In this document: positions 34,126 through 42,377 of the stretch, in pieces
How the letters are laid out: each line of letters opens with the position of its first letter
How positions within the stretch are numbered: position 1 is the first letter of the stretch
Source of the DNA: UBA8079 sp965205535
Lineage (GTDB): Bacteria > Pseudomonadota > Alphaproteobacteria > UBA6615
Assembly: GCA_965205535.1 (NCBI GenBank)
Contig: CBDBHH010000005.1
Span: 1,116,001 to 1,180,000, forward strand
Reading direction: 5' to 3'
Length of the DNA: 64,000 nt
Position numbers and translations under genes: made by a program
Notes under the pieces: generated by a model
The model's input: only the letters and a program-made list of their open reading frames with translations
Told to the model about the DNA's origin: nothing
The model's database searches: none

Positions 34126-35348
34126 GCGACGATCGGCCCACCGGCGACGCGCCGGAAAACGAGAAGCCCGACAGCGGCCCGGCCGACAAGATTCCCCATT
34201 TCGTGTCGGACGAGCCATTCGATGCGGATGTCGAGGTGGTGCTCACGCCGGAGCAAGAAAAATACTACATGGCGTCCCAGTGGCAGCTCATGTGGTGGAA
34301 GCTCCGGCGCCACAAGATCGCGGTCGCGGCGGGATTCTTCCTGATCTTCCTCTACCTGGTCGCCGCCTTCGCCGAGGTGTTCGCGCCCTACGAGCTGCAG
34401 CATCGCGATGTGCGCAACGTCTTCGCGCCGCCCCAGGACGTGCATCTGTTCCACGAGGGTAAGCTCGTCGGCCCCTTCGTCTATGGCTACAGGTCCAAGC
34501 GCGACCCGGAGACGCTGCAAAAGATCTACACGGTCGACACCAGCAAGGTGAACCGCATCCGCTTCTTCTGCTCGGGCGGTTACCCGGGCTCGGAGTATGA
34601 ATTCTGGGGCCTGTTCAAGGGCGACTTCCACCTGTTCTGCCCCGAGAGCCGCCGCGCGCCGGTGTTCCTGCTGGGCACCGACCGGCTCGGCCGCGACATG
34701 CTCTCGCGCATGATCTACGGCTCGCGGATCTCGCTTTCCATTGGCCTGATCGGCATCTTCCTGAGCTTCGGGCTCGGCATCGCCATCGGCGGCGTGGCCG
34801 GCTTCTATGGCGGCTGGATCGACAACGGCGTCCAACGCCTGATCGAGGTGCTGAAATCCTTTCCCCGATTACCGCTCTGGATGGCGCTCTCGGCGTCGTT
34901 GCCGGCCAAATGGTCGCCGCTGGTGATCTATTTCGGCATCACGTTGATTCTGGCTATGCTCGACTGGCCCTCGCTCGCGCGCGCCGTGCGATCGAAACTC
35001 CTGTCACTGCGCGAGGAAGACTTCGCCGTCGCGGCCAACCTGATGGGGGCCAGCACCAAGCGCATCATCGGGCGTCACCTGGTGCCCAGCTTCGCCAGCC
35101 ACCTGATCGCCTCGGCCAGCCTCGCCATCCCGGAGATGATCCTCGGCGAGACGGCGCTGAGCTTCCTGGGCCTGGGCCTGCGCCCGCCGGTCACCAGCTG
35201 GGGCGTGCTTCTGAACGAGGCCCAGAATATCCAGGTGGTGGTGCTCTACCCGTGGCTGATGGCGCCGATGATACCGGTGATCCTCACGATCCTGGCGTTC
35301 AACTTCCTCGGCGACGGCCTCCGGGACGCGGCCGACCCGTATAAGTAA
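34122..35348 (+). CDS. ABC transporter permease with long periplasmic loop (DppC/YejE type)
   Basis: A 408-residue permease, longer than DppC (about 300). The extra length is an N-terminal cytoplasmic acidic region (residues 1-60) and an insertion after the first membrane segment, about residues 88-180, containing the HLFHEGKLVGPFVYGYRSK segment. YejE-type permeases carry such insertions. Downstream, LLGTDRLGRDMLSRMIYG and the EAA loop FAVAANLMGASTKRIIGRHLVPS are standard. It completes the importer (ATPase, binding protein, two permeases). Confidence 0.94.
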   Translation: MSDDRPTGDAPENEKPDSGPADKIPHFVSDEPFDADVEVVLTPEQEKYYMASQWQLMWWKLRRHKIAVAAGFFLIFLYLVAAFAEVFAPYELQHRDVRNVFAPPQDVHLFHEGKLVGPFVYGYRSKRDPETLQKIYTVDTSKVNRIRFFCSGGYPGSEYEFWGLFKGDFHLFCPESRRAPVFLLGTDRLGRDMLSRMIYGSRISLSIGLIGIFLSFGLGIAIGGVAGFYGGWIDNGVQRLIEVLKSFPRLPLWMALSASLPAKWSPLVIYFGITLILAMLDWPSLARAVRSKLLSLREEDFAVAANLMGASTKRIIGRHLVPSFASHLIASASLAIPEMILGETALSFLGLGLRPPVTSWGVLLNEAQNIQVVVLYPWLMAPMIPVILTILAFNFLGDGLRDAADPYK

Positions 35349-35354
35349 GCGGCG

Positions 35355-36746
35355 TTACACTTGCCGCTTGCGGCCCAGTGCGACGATGTCGACATGCTCG
35401 GTGACACCCTCGACCGCGCGGCCGATCCGCCGCTCGCCCGGCTCCCTCGGCACGAACCCCTGTTTCAGTGCCAGGTCATAGACATCCGTCGTCACCACCG
35501 CACAGGCGTCTTCGTACTTGGTGTGCTTCTCCAGCTTCGCGGCCAGGTTCACCGTGTCGCCGATGACCGTGTATTCGAGCCGGCTCTCGTCACCCACGGC
35601 AGCAAAAATTAGATCGCCCGAGGCGGCCGCCGCATTCACATCCAGCGCGGGCTTACCCGCCGCCACGAGCTTGCGGTTCCAGGCCTCGATCGCCGCCACC
35701 GCCGCCTCGATCGCCCGCAGCGCGTCCGCGGCGTAGCTCTTGTTCGGCTCGACCGCGCCGAAGGTGGCCATCACCCCGTCGCCCATGAACTTGTCGATGA
35801 CCCCGCCATTGTCCTGCACCACCGGCACGATCCGCGATTGATATTCCGACAACAGGCCGACCAGCGCCCCCGGCTCCATTCGCCCCGACAGGGCGGTGAA
35901 GCCGCGGATGTCGAAGAACACCACGGCGGCGGCCCGGTGCTGGCCCTCGCCCGGGCGCAGCGCATGCTCGCCGCCGGTGATCCGGTCGGCCACATACCTG
36001 TCGAAGAAGCGCGACAGATCACGCTTGGCCGAACCCTCCGACACGGCGGTGAACAGCATCTGGCGCGCCCGCAGCACGGCCGCCGCCAGCACCGCCGTGA
36101 CGATGCCGATGGTGATCAGCTTGTCGAACTCGGCCCCCAGCAGGATCGTGTTGCCGGTGATGTATTCCACATAGTTGCGGGTGACGGTCATCTCCCCGGT
36201 CTCGAACGCGGCGGCATAGAGCACCAGCAGCGACCAGCCGGTCATGGCGGTCATGCCAGCCAGCAGCACGTAGCGCGCATCGAAACGCAGCGCGCGCAGC
36301 GCGATGAAAATGAACACATACAAAAGCGTCGGCGCCTTGAGATAAAACGATGGCGGCTGCTGGTAGGTGCGGTGAAAGCTCCAGATCAGCACCATGAGCA
36401 GCGCCATGTCGGCGATCACGGACAGGGTCAGGAACCAGCCCGGCAGGCGTATCCTGCAGCTCGCCCAGAAACGCGCGACGGAGAAAACCAGATACCCGCC
36501 CAGCGCGCAGGGGGTCAACTCGAAGGCGAGCTCCGTGTTGCCGCCGCCCGGTGCCAGCACGAACAGCCCGCCGAAGATCACCACGATGACAATCTGCACG
36601 ACCGAGATGATCTGTTCGGAGCGGTCCTGCTGGCGCGCCACATCCTCGCGCACCCGCAACGGCAACACCGGCGCAGTCCCGCCACGCAGGGCGGTGAGCA
36701 TGCGGGTGATCGGGTTGCGGGATGCTTCGTCGGTGCGCGCGGTCAT
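35355..36746 (-). CDS. Membrane class III adenylate/guanylate cyclase
   Basis: A 463-residue protein: about six membrane segments (residues 50-230), then a class III nucleotide cyclase domain (about 255-445). The metal aspartates lie in VVFFDIRGFTALSG and FMGDGVMATFG, and the YTVIGDTVNLAAKLE segment contains the base- and transition-state residues. This arrangement suggests a functional membrane sensor cyclase, most likely making cAMP. An ATG at 36746 preceded by CCAGGA is preferred over a TTG at 36815. The upstream metallo-hydrolase gene lies 99 bases away on the same strand. Confidence 0.92.
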   Translation of the reverse strand: MTARTDEASRNPITRMLTALRGGTAPVLPLRVREDVARQQDRSEQIISVVQIVIVVIFGGLFVLAPGGGNTELAFELTPCALGGYLVFSVARFWASCRIRLPGWFLTLSVIADMALLMVLIWSFHRTYQQPPSFYLKAPTLLYVFIFIALRALRFDARYVLLAGMTAMTGWSLLVLYAAAFETGEMTVTRNYVEYITGNTILLGAEFDKLITIGIVTAVLAAAVLRARQMLFTAVSEGSAKRDLSRFFDRYVADRITGGEHALRPGEGQHRAAAVVFFDIRGFTALSGRMEPGALVGLLSEYQSRIVPVVQDNGGVIDKFMGDGVMATFGAVEPNKSYAADALRAIEAAVAAIEAWNRKLVAAGKPALDVNAAAASGDLIFAAVGDESRLEYTVIGDTVNLAAKLEKHTKYEDACAVVTTDVYDLALKQGFVPREPGERRIGRAVEGVTEHVDIVALGRKRQV

Positions 36747-36845
36747 GGTTCCTGGGTTCGGCTGTCCGTCGTCAACGCCCTGATATGGCGTCGTGCGACC
36801 CCGAGTTCTCCTCAAAGCCCCGTGATCGGGCCGGGAACAGCGCGC

Positions 36846-37718
36846 CTAGAAGGTCAGCGTCAGGCCTTCGCGTGCGACCACCGTGTTCTCGAAGCGGTCT
36901 TTCGCCTCTTTCACGATCTGCGCCATCGCCGCGTCGTCATGGGACGGGTCGTGGTGGAAGGGCACAAAGGTGCCCACCTTGGCGATCTCGGCCAGGGCCG
37001 CGCCCTCCTGCCATGTTGAGTGGCCCCAGCCGACACGGGCGGGATACTCATCCTCGGTATAGGTGGTGTCGTAGATGAACAGATCGGCCCCCTGGATCAG
37101 CTCCAGGATGGTCTCGTCATGGGTGCCTTCCACATGCTCGGTGTCGGTCACGTAGCAGACGGCCTTGCCGTCGCGCTCGATCCGGTAGCCGGTGGCACCA
37201 CCCTGGTGGTTGAGAGGGGCGGTCCGCACGGTGGCGCCGCAGGAGAGATCGAATGTCTCGCCGGCGCGGAAATCCTTGAAGCTCTTATCGGCCGCCATCA
37301 CGTCCATGGGGATGGGGAACAGGGGGTCGGCCATCATCGCGCAAAGCACGTCGGCGAGTTCGCGTTCGGGCTGCAGGTGTCCGGCCCAAAGGCGCAGCTT
37401 CGAGTCCGGGCAGTAGGCCGGCCCGAAGAACGGCAGGCCGACGATGTGGTCCAGGTGGGTGTGGCTCAGGAGGATGTCCGTATCCACCGCGCCGCCCATG
37501 TCGCCGAGCGCATTGCCCAGCGGGCGGATGCCCGTCCCGGCGTCCAGGATAATGTGGCCGGGTTTCCCGTCCGGATTTTCACCGCAAGTGATCTCGACAC
37601 AGGACGTGTTGCCGCCGAACACGGTCGTGGCCGGGCCCGGGCACGCGATCGAACCGCGCACCCCCCAGAACGTCACCTCGACGCTGCCCCCCTCGGCCAC
37701 GTCAGGCGCCCTCGCCAC
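36846..37718 (-). CDS. Metallo-beta-lactamase-fold hydrolase (PhnP/phosphodiesterase-like)
   Basis: A 290-residue MBL-fold protein. The start VEVTFWGVRGSIACPGP and the LLSHTHLDHIVGLPFF metal motif (about residues 84-100) place it in the COG1235 group, with later metal ligands in TAPLNHQGGATGY, VTDTEHVEG and VPFHHDPSHDD. Members include cyclic phosphodiesterases and tRNase Z-like enzymes. Its position just before a nucleotide cyclase gene suggests a cyclic-nucleotide link, by inference. The start is GTG at 37718; a second in-frame GTG lies at 37700. Confidence 0.88.
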   Translation of the reverse strand: MARAPDVAEGGSVEVTFWGVRGSIACPGPATTVFGGNTSCVEITCGENPDGKPGHIILDAGTGIRPLGNALGDMGGAVDTDILLSHTHLDHIVGLPFFGPAYCPDSKLRLWAGHLQPERELADVLCAMMADPLFPIPMDVMAADKSFKDFRAGETFDLSCGATVRTAPLNHQGGATGYRIERDGKAVCYVTDTEHVEGTHDETILELIQGADLFIYDTTYTEDEYPARVGWGHSTWQEGAALAEIAKVGTFVPFHHDPSHDDAAMAQIVKEAKDRFENTVVAREGLTLTF

Positions 37719-37897
37719 CGGCCTTTCGGCGCGGCATATATGTCAAACTAGAATACATCGACCTGAAGACTGCCAGAGTTCTGCAGGCTCTGGTAATGGC
37801 GGAGTGATATAGCGAAGGGCTATTTTCCGTCACCGACAGGCGTCCACGATTATTGAATTTTTGGGGAACAATCCGGCGCACCAACATCGGCGCGCGA

Positions 37898-37934
37898 ACA
37901 GTGTGCGGGCCGACGGGACCCGCACACTGTTTTT
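37898..37934 (+). terminator. Strong terminator-like hairpin pointing rightward
   Basis: ACAGTGTGCGGG (37898-37909) pairs with CCCGCACACTGT (37919-37930), followed by a T-run to 37934. The orientation fits a plus-strand transcript, yet no plus-strand gene precedes it in the 222-bp spacer 37719-37940. On the minus strand it follows the BCCT stop with only a weak T-run. Confidence 0.7.
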
Positions 37935-37940
37935 ACGCGG

Positions 37941-39623
37941 TCAGGACTCCGACGGCTGGGCCGACGATGGCTCCACATGGGTCGTCGGCTGGCCGATCTT
38001 CTCCCGCTGGCTATCCCGGTAGATCGCCGTCATCAGCGAGATCCCCATCAGCACCATGACAAAGCTGAAGGGCAGCGCACCGATCACCATCGCGGTCTGG
38101 ATGGCGCCCAGGCCACCGGCAATGATCAAACCGCCAACCACCAACGCCAGCGCCGCACCCCAGAACAGGATGTGCGGGCGGGCCTTGGGGCCCTCGTCGC
38201 CCGCGGCGTTGATGGTGTTGATGATCAGGACCGCGCTGTCTGCCGACGTCACCAGATAGGTCAGCAACAGGATGACGATGATGATCGACATCAGGTAGGC
38301 CAGGGTGTCACTCAGGATAACCGCCAGCATCGCGAACAGCTGGTCGGCCTGACCGGCATCGGCGATGGCGCCGTTGGCGACCCCGGAAAGCTCGAGGTCG
38401 ATGGCGGTGCCGCCGACCAGCGCAAACCAGATGAAGCACATGGCCGCCGGAATGATCAGCGCCCCCAGCACATACTCGCGAATGGTCCGGCCCTTGGAAA
38501 TGCGGGCCAGGAAAACGCCGACAAACGGCGCAAAAGCGATCCACCAGGCCCAGTAGAAGATGGTCCAGCCACCTTGCCACCCGGCCAGGGCGTCTCCGGT
38601 TTCCGTGCCGTCCTCGGCCCAGACCGTCAGCAGGTTACCGGGAATGGAGGCCAGGTAATCCCAGATGCCGACGAAAAACGCCGTCAGGCCGAAGAAGGTG
38701 GAACCGAACAGGAGGAAAAAGATCAGGACAAAGAAACTCAGCCCCATGTTGATGTTCGACAGCCACTTGATTCCCTTGCCGACGCCCGAAAGCGCAGACA
38801 GGGTCGACGCGCCCATGATCACGATCAACGCCATGACAATGCCCAGCGACGAGGTCGACCGGGACCCATCCGCGGCCGTCGTGAAGAGCCAGTCGCCCAC
38901 GCCGATCCGCGACAGGCCGGAGACGAACTGCTCCACGCCGAAACCCAGCGTCTGGGAGACACCCAGCACGGTGGCGACGACGGCCACGACATCGACCAAA
39001 TGTCCGACCGGGCCGGACAGGGCCTTCCCGAACAGCGGCGTCAGCGCCGAGCGGATCGTCAGCGGCAGCCCGCGGCGATAGGAGAAATAGGCGAGCGCCA
39101 GGCCCACGATGGCGTAGGAGGCCCAGGCCGCCAGCCCCCAATGGGTGAAGGACCAGATATAGGCTTCACGCACATTGCCCGCCGTGCTGCCCTCGGTCAC
39201 GCCCATAATCGTGCTGGGGTTCGCGGCGAAGTGATACATGGGCTCGGCTGTCGCGAAGGTCAGCATGCCGATGCCGATGCCCGCGCCAAACATCATCGAG
39301 AACCATGAAAAGTTCGAGAATTCCGGTCGGTCGTCCTCATGGCCCAGGCGCAGCCGGCCGGCCGTCGGCCAGAGCGCCAGCGCGAAGCAGAGGATGACGA
39401 AGAACGCCATCGCATAGACGTACCAGTAGTTGAAAGAAGCCAGGATGATGCTGTTCAGATCGCCCAGGACGGCGGCGGCCTGGGCGGGAAAGGCGATCGC
39501 CCACAGGATCAGGGCGCCGACGAGAATTTTCCCGGTGATGGTGACGTCCTTGGTGAAGCCCCGGTAGAATCCCGACGCCGAAATCGGAATGGGCAGATCA
39601 GTGACTGGCTCTTTGAATGACAT
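37941..39623 (-). CDS. BCCT family transporter (betaine/carnitine/choline type)
   Basis: A 560-residue inner-membrane transporter of the BCCT family with 12 segments. MLTFATAEPMYHFAANP, the NWYVY-like SFNYWYVYAMAFF and the WWIAFAPFVGVFLARISKGRTIREYV motif are characteristic. These carriers import quaternary ammonium or sulfonium compounds such as glycine betaine or DMSP, driven by Na+ or H+. The substrate is not evident. It is followed by a hairpin and preceded by an AT-rich 263-bp spacer shared with the divergent MFS gene. Confidence 0.94.
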   Translation of the reverse strand: MSFKEPVTDLPIPISASGFYRGFTKDVTITGKILVGALILWAIAFPAQAAAVLGDLNSIILASFNYWYVYAMAFFVILCFALALWPTAGRLRLGHEDDRPEFSNFSWFSMMFGAGIGIGMLTFATAEPMYHFAANPSTIMGVTEGSTAGNVREAYIWSFTHWGLAAWASYAIVGLALAYFSYRRGLPLTIRSALTPLFGKALSGPVGHLVDVVAVVATVLGVSQTLGFGVEQFVSGLSRIGVGDWLFTTAADGSRSTSSLGIVMALIVIMGASTLSALSGVGKGIKWLSNINMGLSFFVLIFFLLFGSTFFGLTAFFVGIWDYLASIPGNLLTVWAEDGTETGDALAGWQGGWTIFYWAWWIAFAPFVGVFLARISKGRTIREYVLGALIIPAAMCFIWFALVGGTAIDLELSGVANGAIADAGQADQLFAMLAVILSDTLAYLMSIIIVILLLTYLVTSADSAVLIINTINAAGDEGPKARPHILFWGAALALVVGGLIIAGGLGAIQTAMVIGALPFSFVMVLMGISLMTAIYRDSQREKIGQPTTHVEPSSAQPSES

Positions 39624-39886
39624 CGTGCTCGCTCTTTGTAATTACGCACGAGTGTCTGATCATATAGATTCGCCGCCAGATAACAAACCTGGGCCGAACA
39701 ATTTGGGAATAACTATAGGGCAAGAAAATTTTATTATGTGATTACTCGTGTTTAATATTTTTAGTCATCTTTTTTTGAATATCTGCGATTCTTCTTCCCG
39801 CCCATCACACGAACACTGTAAACCCGGCACCTTGGGGCAAACCGCCCGAACACGAACGACCGGCAACAGCTGAGAGCTCCCGAAGC
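39624..39886. other. AT-rich divergent spacer between BCCT and MFS genes
   Basis: The 263-bp spacer contains a markedly AT-rich core (about 39700-39780) with runs such as AAAATTTTATTATG and TTTAATATTTTT, in contrast to the GC-rich neighbours. It must hold the promoters of both divergent transporter genes; no operator or promoter match clear enough to call was seen. Confidence 0.4.
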
Positions 39887-41137
39887 ATGTCCAACCCCGC
39901 CACCCAGACTTCGCAGACCAACTGGACCGGCGTGTCCTACGGGATCGTGCTCGGCTTCGTGGCCGCCTACTTCCAGTTCAAGGTGCCGCCGGTCCTGCCG
40001 GTGATGTTCGATCTGTACGGCTACAACACGATTGTCGCCGGCGGGTTCATGTCGATCTTCGCCATCGCCGGCATGCTGATCAGCGTGCGGGTCGGCCGTG
40101 CGATCCGGCGCGACGGCGCCCAGCGTTACCTGATGGCCGCCTTCGCCCTGATGCTGGCGGGCACGGCGCTCGGCCTGGCCTTCCCCGAGTCGGGCTCGGT
40201 GATGCTCACCTCGCGCCTGATCGAGGGGTTCGGCGCCGCGGTGCTCGCCGTGTGCATGCCGGCGTTTGCCAACATGAGTGCGGGGCCGGGCCATCTGCCG
40301 ATTATTATTGCCGCCCAGGCGACCTGGATTCCCGTCGGCCAGCTGGTCGCCAACATCGTCGCCCAGCCCTCCGTCGCGGTCGATTTCTGGCAGCCGGTCT
40401 GGTGGTTCGGCGCGGCGGCCACGGTCGCGGTGGCGCTGTGGACGTTGTGGATTGTCAGGCGCGGGAGCGTGCCGGGTGTCGCCCATATTCGTGCGGCGCC
40501 GTCTGACAAAGACGGTACTGCGCCGCCCAAACAGGATGCTGCGCCTCTCACACCGAAAGAGATCCGCGCGCTCTGGGTCGCGGCCGTCCTGTTCTTCCTG
40601 TGGCAGGCCCAGTTCATGGGCTACTTCACCTGGCTGCCGGTCTACCTGGTGGACGTGCGCGATTTCACCGCCGACGGGGCGGTCCAGCTCAACCAGATCC
40701 CCGTGGTCGTCCTGCTGGTCTTCTCCCTGATCGGCGGGATGATCCTCAAGACCGGCGTCGGCGTCATCAAGCTGCTGACCTTCGCGCTGGCGCTCCAGGC
40801 GGTCGGCTGGGCGATGATCCCGTTTGCCGGCAACGCCGTCATCGGGTTGACCAGCCTCGTCGTCTGGGGGATTGCGGCGGGCCTGACGCCGACATCGCTC
40901 TGGGCCCTGCCCTCGACCCTGGTCGGCGGCCACCGCGCCGGGACCGACGCCTTCGCCGTGGTCCTGACCGGGCGTTACCTCGGCATCCTCGCCGGGCCGC
41001 TCATCGCGGCGGGCATGTTCGAGCTGACCGGCGACTGGATCACCGTCGCCTACACCTTCGTGGTCATCGCGGGCGCCACGATCGTCGGCACGCTTTATCT
41101 GGGAACGCGCATCCGCGACTTGCGGGAAGGCAGCTAG
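39887..41137 (+). CDS. MFS transporter (CynX/NimT-like)
   Basis: A 416-residue major facilitator with 12 hydrophobic segments and a central cytoplasmic loop (RRGSVPGVAHIRAAPSDKD). The motif VRVGRAIRRDGAQRYL after segment 2 replaces the standard motif A, as in CynX/NimT-type carriers. The substrate is unknown; small organic anions or drugs are typical. It ends convergently 12 bases before the response regulator gene. Confidence 0.9.
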   Translation: MSNPATQTSQTNWTGVSYGIVLGFVAAYFQFKVPPVLPVMFDLYGYNTIVAGGFMSIFAIAGMLISVRVGRAIRRDGAQRYLMAAFALMLAGTALGLAFPESGSVMLTSRLIEGFGAAVLAVCMPAFANMSAGPGHLPIIIAAQATWIPVGQLVANIVAQPSVAVDFWQPVWWFGAAATVAVALWTLWIVRRGSVPGVAHIRAAPSDKDGTAPPKQDAAPLTPKEIRALWVAAVLFFLWQAQFMGYFTWLPVYLVDVRDFTADGAVQLNQIPVVVLLVFSLIGGMILKTGVGVIKLLTFALALQAVGWAMIPFAGNAVIGLTSLVVWGIAAGLTPTSLWALPSTLVGGHRAGTDAFAVVLTGRYLGILAGPLIAAGMFELTGDWITVAYTFVVIAGATIVGTLYLGTRIRDLREGS

Positions 41138-41149
41138 GGAAACTCGCGC

Positions 41150-41875
41150 CTAGGGAACCAGGCGATACCCGCCCGGCTCGGTTACCAGAATCCGTGCGTT
41201 CGACGGGTCGGCCTCGATCTTCTGGCGCAGGCGGTAAACATGGGTCTCCAGCGTGTGGGTCGTGACCCCGGCGTTGTAGCCCCAGACCTCGCCCAGAAGC
41301 GTGTCGCGGCTGACGACCTTGTCGCCGGCGCGGTACAGATATTTGAGGATCGCCGTTTCCTTCTCGGTCAGGCGCACCTTGCGTTCGTCACCATCGACCA
41401 GGATTTTCTGGGCCGGCTGGAAGGTGTAGGGCCCGATGGAGAAGACCGCGTCCTCGCTCTGTTCGTGCTGGCGCAGCTGGGCGCGCAGGCGCGCCAGCAA
41501 CACATTCAATCGAAACGGCTTGGCGATGTAGTCATTCGCTCCGGCATCGAGACCGAGGATCTGGTCTGCGTCGGTGTCGTGGCCCGTCAGCATGATGATC
41601 GGCGACTTCACGCCGTTGCGCCGCAGCAGGCGGCAGACCTCGCGGCCGTCCATGTCGGGCAGGCCGACATCGAGCAGGATCGCGTCGAAATATTCGTCCT
41701 TCGTCACCTCGAGCGCGGCCTCGGCCGTCGTGGCCTCCGTGGTCACGAACTCCTCGTGCAGGCGCAGCTGCTCCGAGAGTGAATCCCGCAACGCGTCGTC
41801 GTCATCGATCAGCAGGATCTTCTTGCCGTTCGCGGCCTTGGTCTCAATTACATTCGTCATCGCCAAACTCGCCAT
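41150..41875 (-). CDS. OmpR-family response regulator
   Basis: A 241-residue two-domain regulator. The receiver domain has the acidic pocket ILLIDDDDALRD, the phosphorylated Asp in AILLDVGLPDMDG, the Thr in MLTGHD and the Lys in YIAKPF. The C-terminal OmpR-type winged helix has RLTEKETAILKYLYRAGDKVVSR and the YNAGVTTHTLETHVYRLRQKIE recognition region. No sensor kinase is nearby, so it is an orphan here. The ATG at 41875 comes two bases after the upstream DUF427 stop; 41860 is an alternative. Confidence 0.94.
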   Translation of the reverse strand: MASLAMTNVIETKAANGKKILLIDDDDALRDSLSEQLRLHEEFVTTEATTAEAALEVTKDEYFDAILLDVGLPDMDGREVCRLLRRNGVKSPIIMLTGHDTDADQILGLDAGANDYIAKPFRLNVLLARLRAQLRQHEQSEDAVFSIGPYTFQPAQKILVDGDERKVRLTEKETAILKYLYRAGDKVVSRDTLLGEVWGYNAGVTTHTLETHVYRLRQKIEADPSNARILVTEPGGYRLVP

Positions 41876-41877
41876 GT

Positions 41878-42162
41878 TTATGCACTCACCTGCACGCCAC
41901 GCCAGAAGGCGACGTGGTCGCGGATGTTTTCCGCGGCCGGTTTCGGATCGGGATAATACCACGCCGCGTCGGCGTTGACCTCGCCGTCGATATCGACGGA
42001 GAGATAACTCGCCACGCCTTTCCAGGGGCAGCCGGTGGTCGTGGTGCTGTCGGTGAAGTGTTCCCGCTTCAGCGAGTCCATCGGGAAATAGATGTTCCCC
42101 TCGACGGTCTCGTAGCTCTCGCTCTCGGCAAGAACAATGTTGTTCCAGACTGCTTTCGCCAT
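41878..42162 (-). CDS. DUF427 domain protein
   Basis: A 94-residue protein with the DUF427 pattern: MAKAVWNNIVLAESE, VEGNIYFPMDSL, TTTGCPWKGVASYLSV and AAWYYPDPKPAAENIRDHVAFW. The family is widespread and of unknown function. The start is supported by GGGGG upstream at 42162. It sits directly upstream of the response regulator gene with a 2-base gap, so the two are cotranscribed. Confidence 0.9.
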   Translation of the reverse strand: MAKAVWNNIVLAESESYETVEGNIYFPMDSLKREHFTDSTTTTGCPWKGVASYLSVDIDGEVNADAAWYYPDPKPAAENIRDHVAFWRGVQVSA

Positions 42163-42377
42163 AACGGCCCCCTTTGCGTTGCCAGACAGGTAGCGTCGCG
42201 CCGCGGTATTGCAAGAGGCAGACCCCTGAATCCGGGGCCTCACGATCGATCACGTTCCAGCGAGCGACGGCGCGATTCCGGCCCCGCGCTCGTATCACGA
42301 GACAAGTTCCGCGCCCGTATTGCCGAGGGACCAAGGTTGGCGCATATTCCGCGCAACCCATAACCACCGACCCCGTG

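Noticed and set aside
37977..39308. A 443-codon plus-strand open frame opposite the BCCT gene
   Set aside because: Composition is Arg/Gln/Asp-rich with no domain pattern, and it lies fully antisense to a clear transporter; it is a byproduct of high GC.
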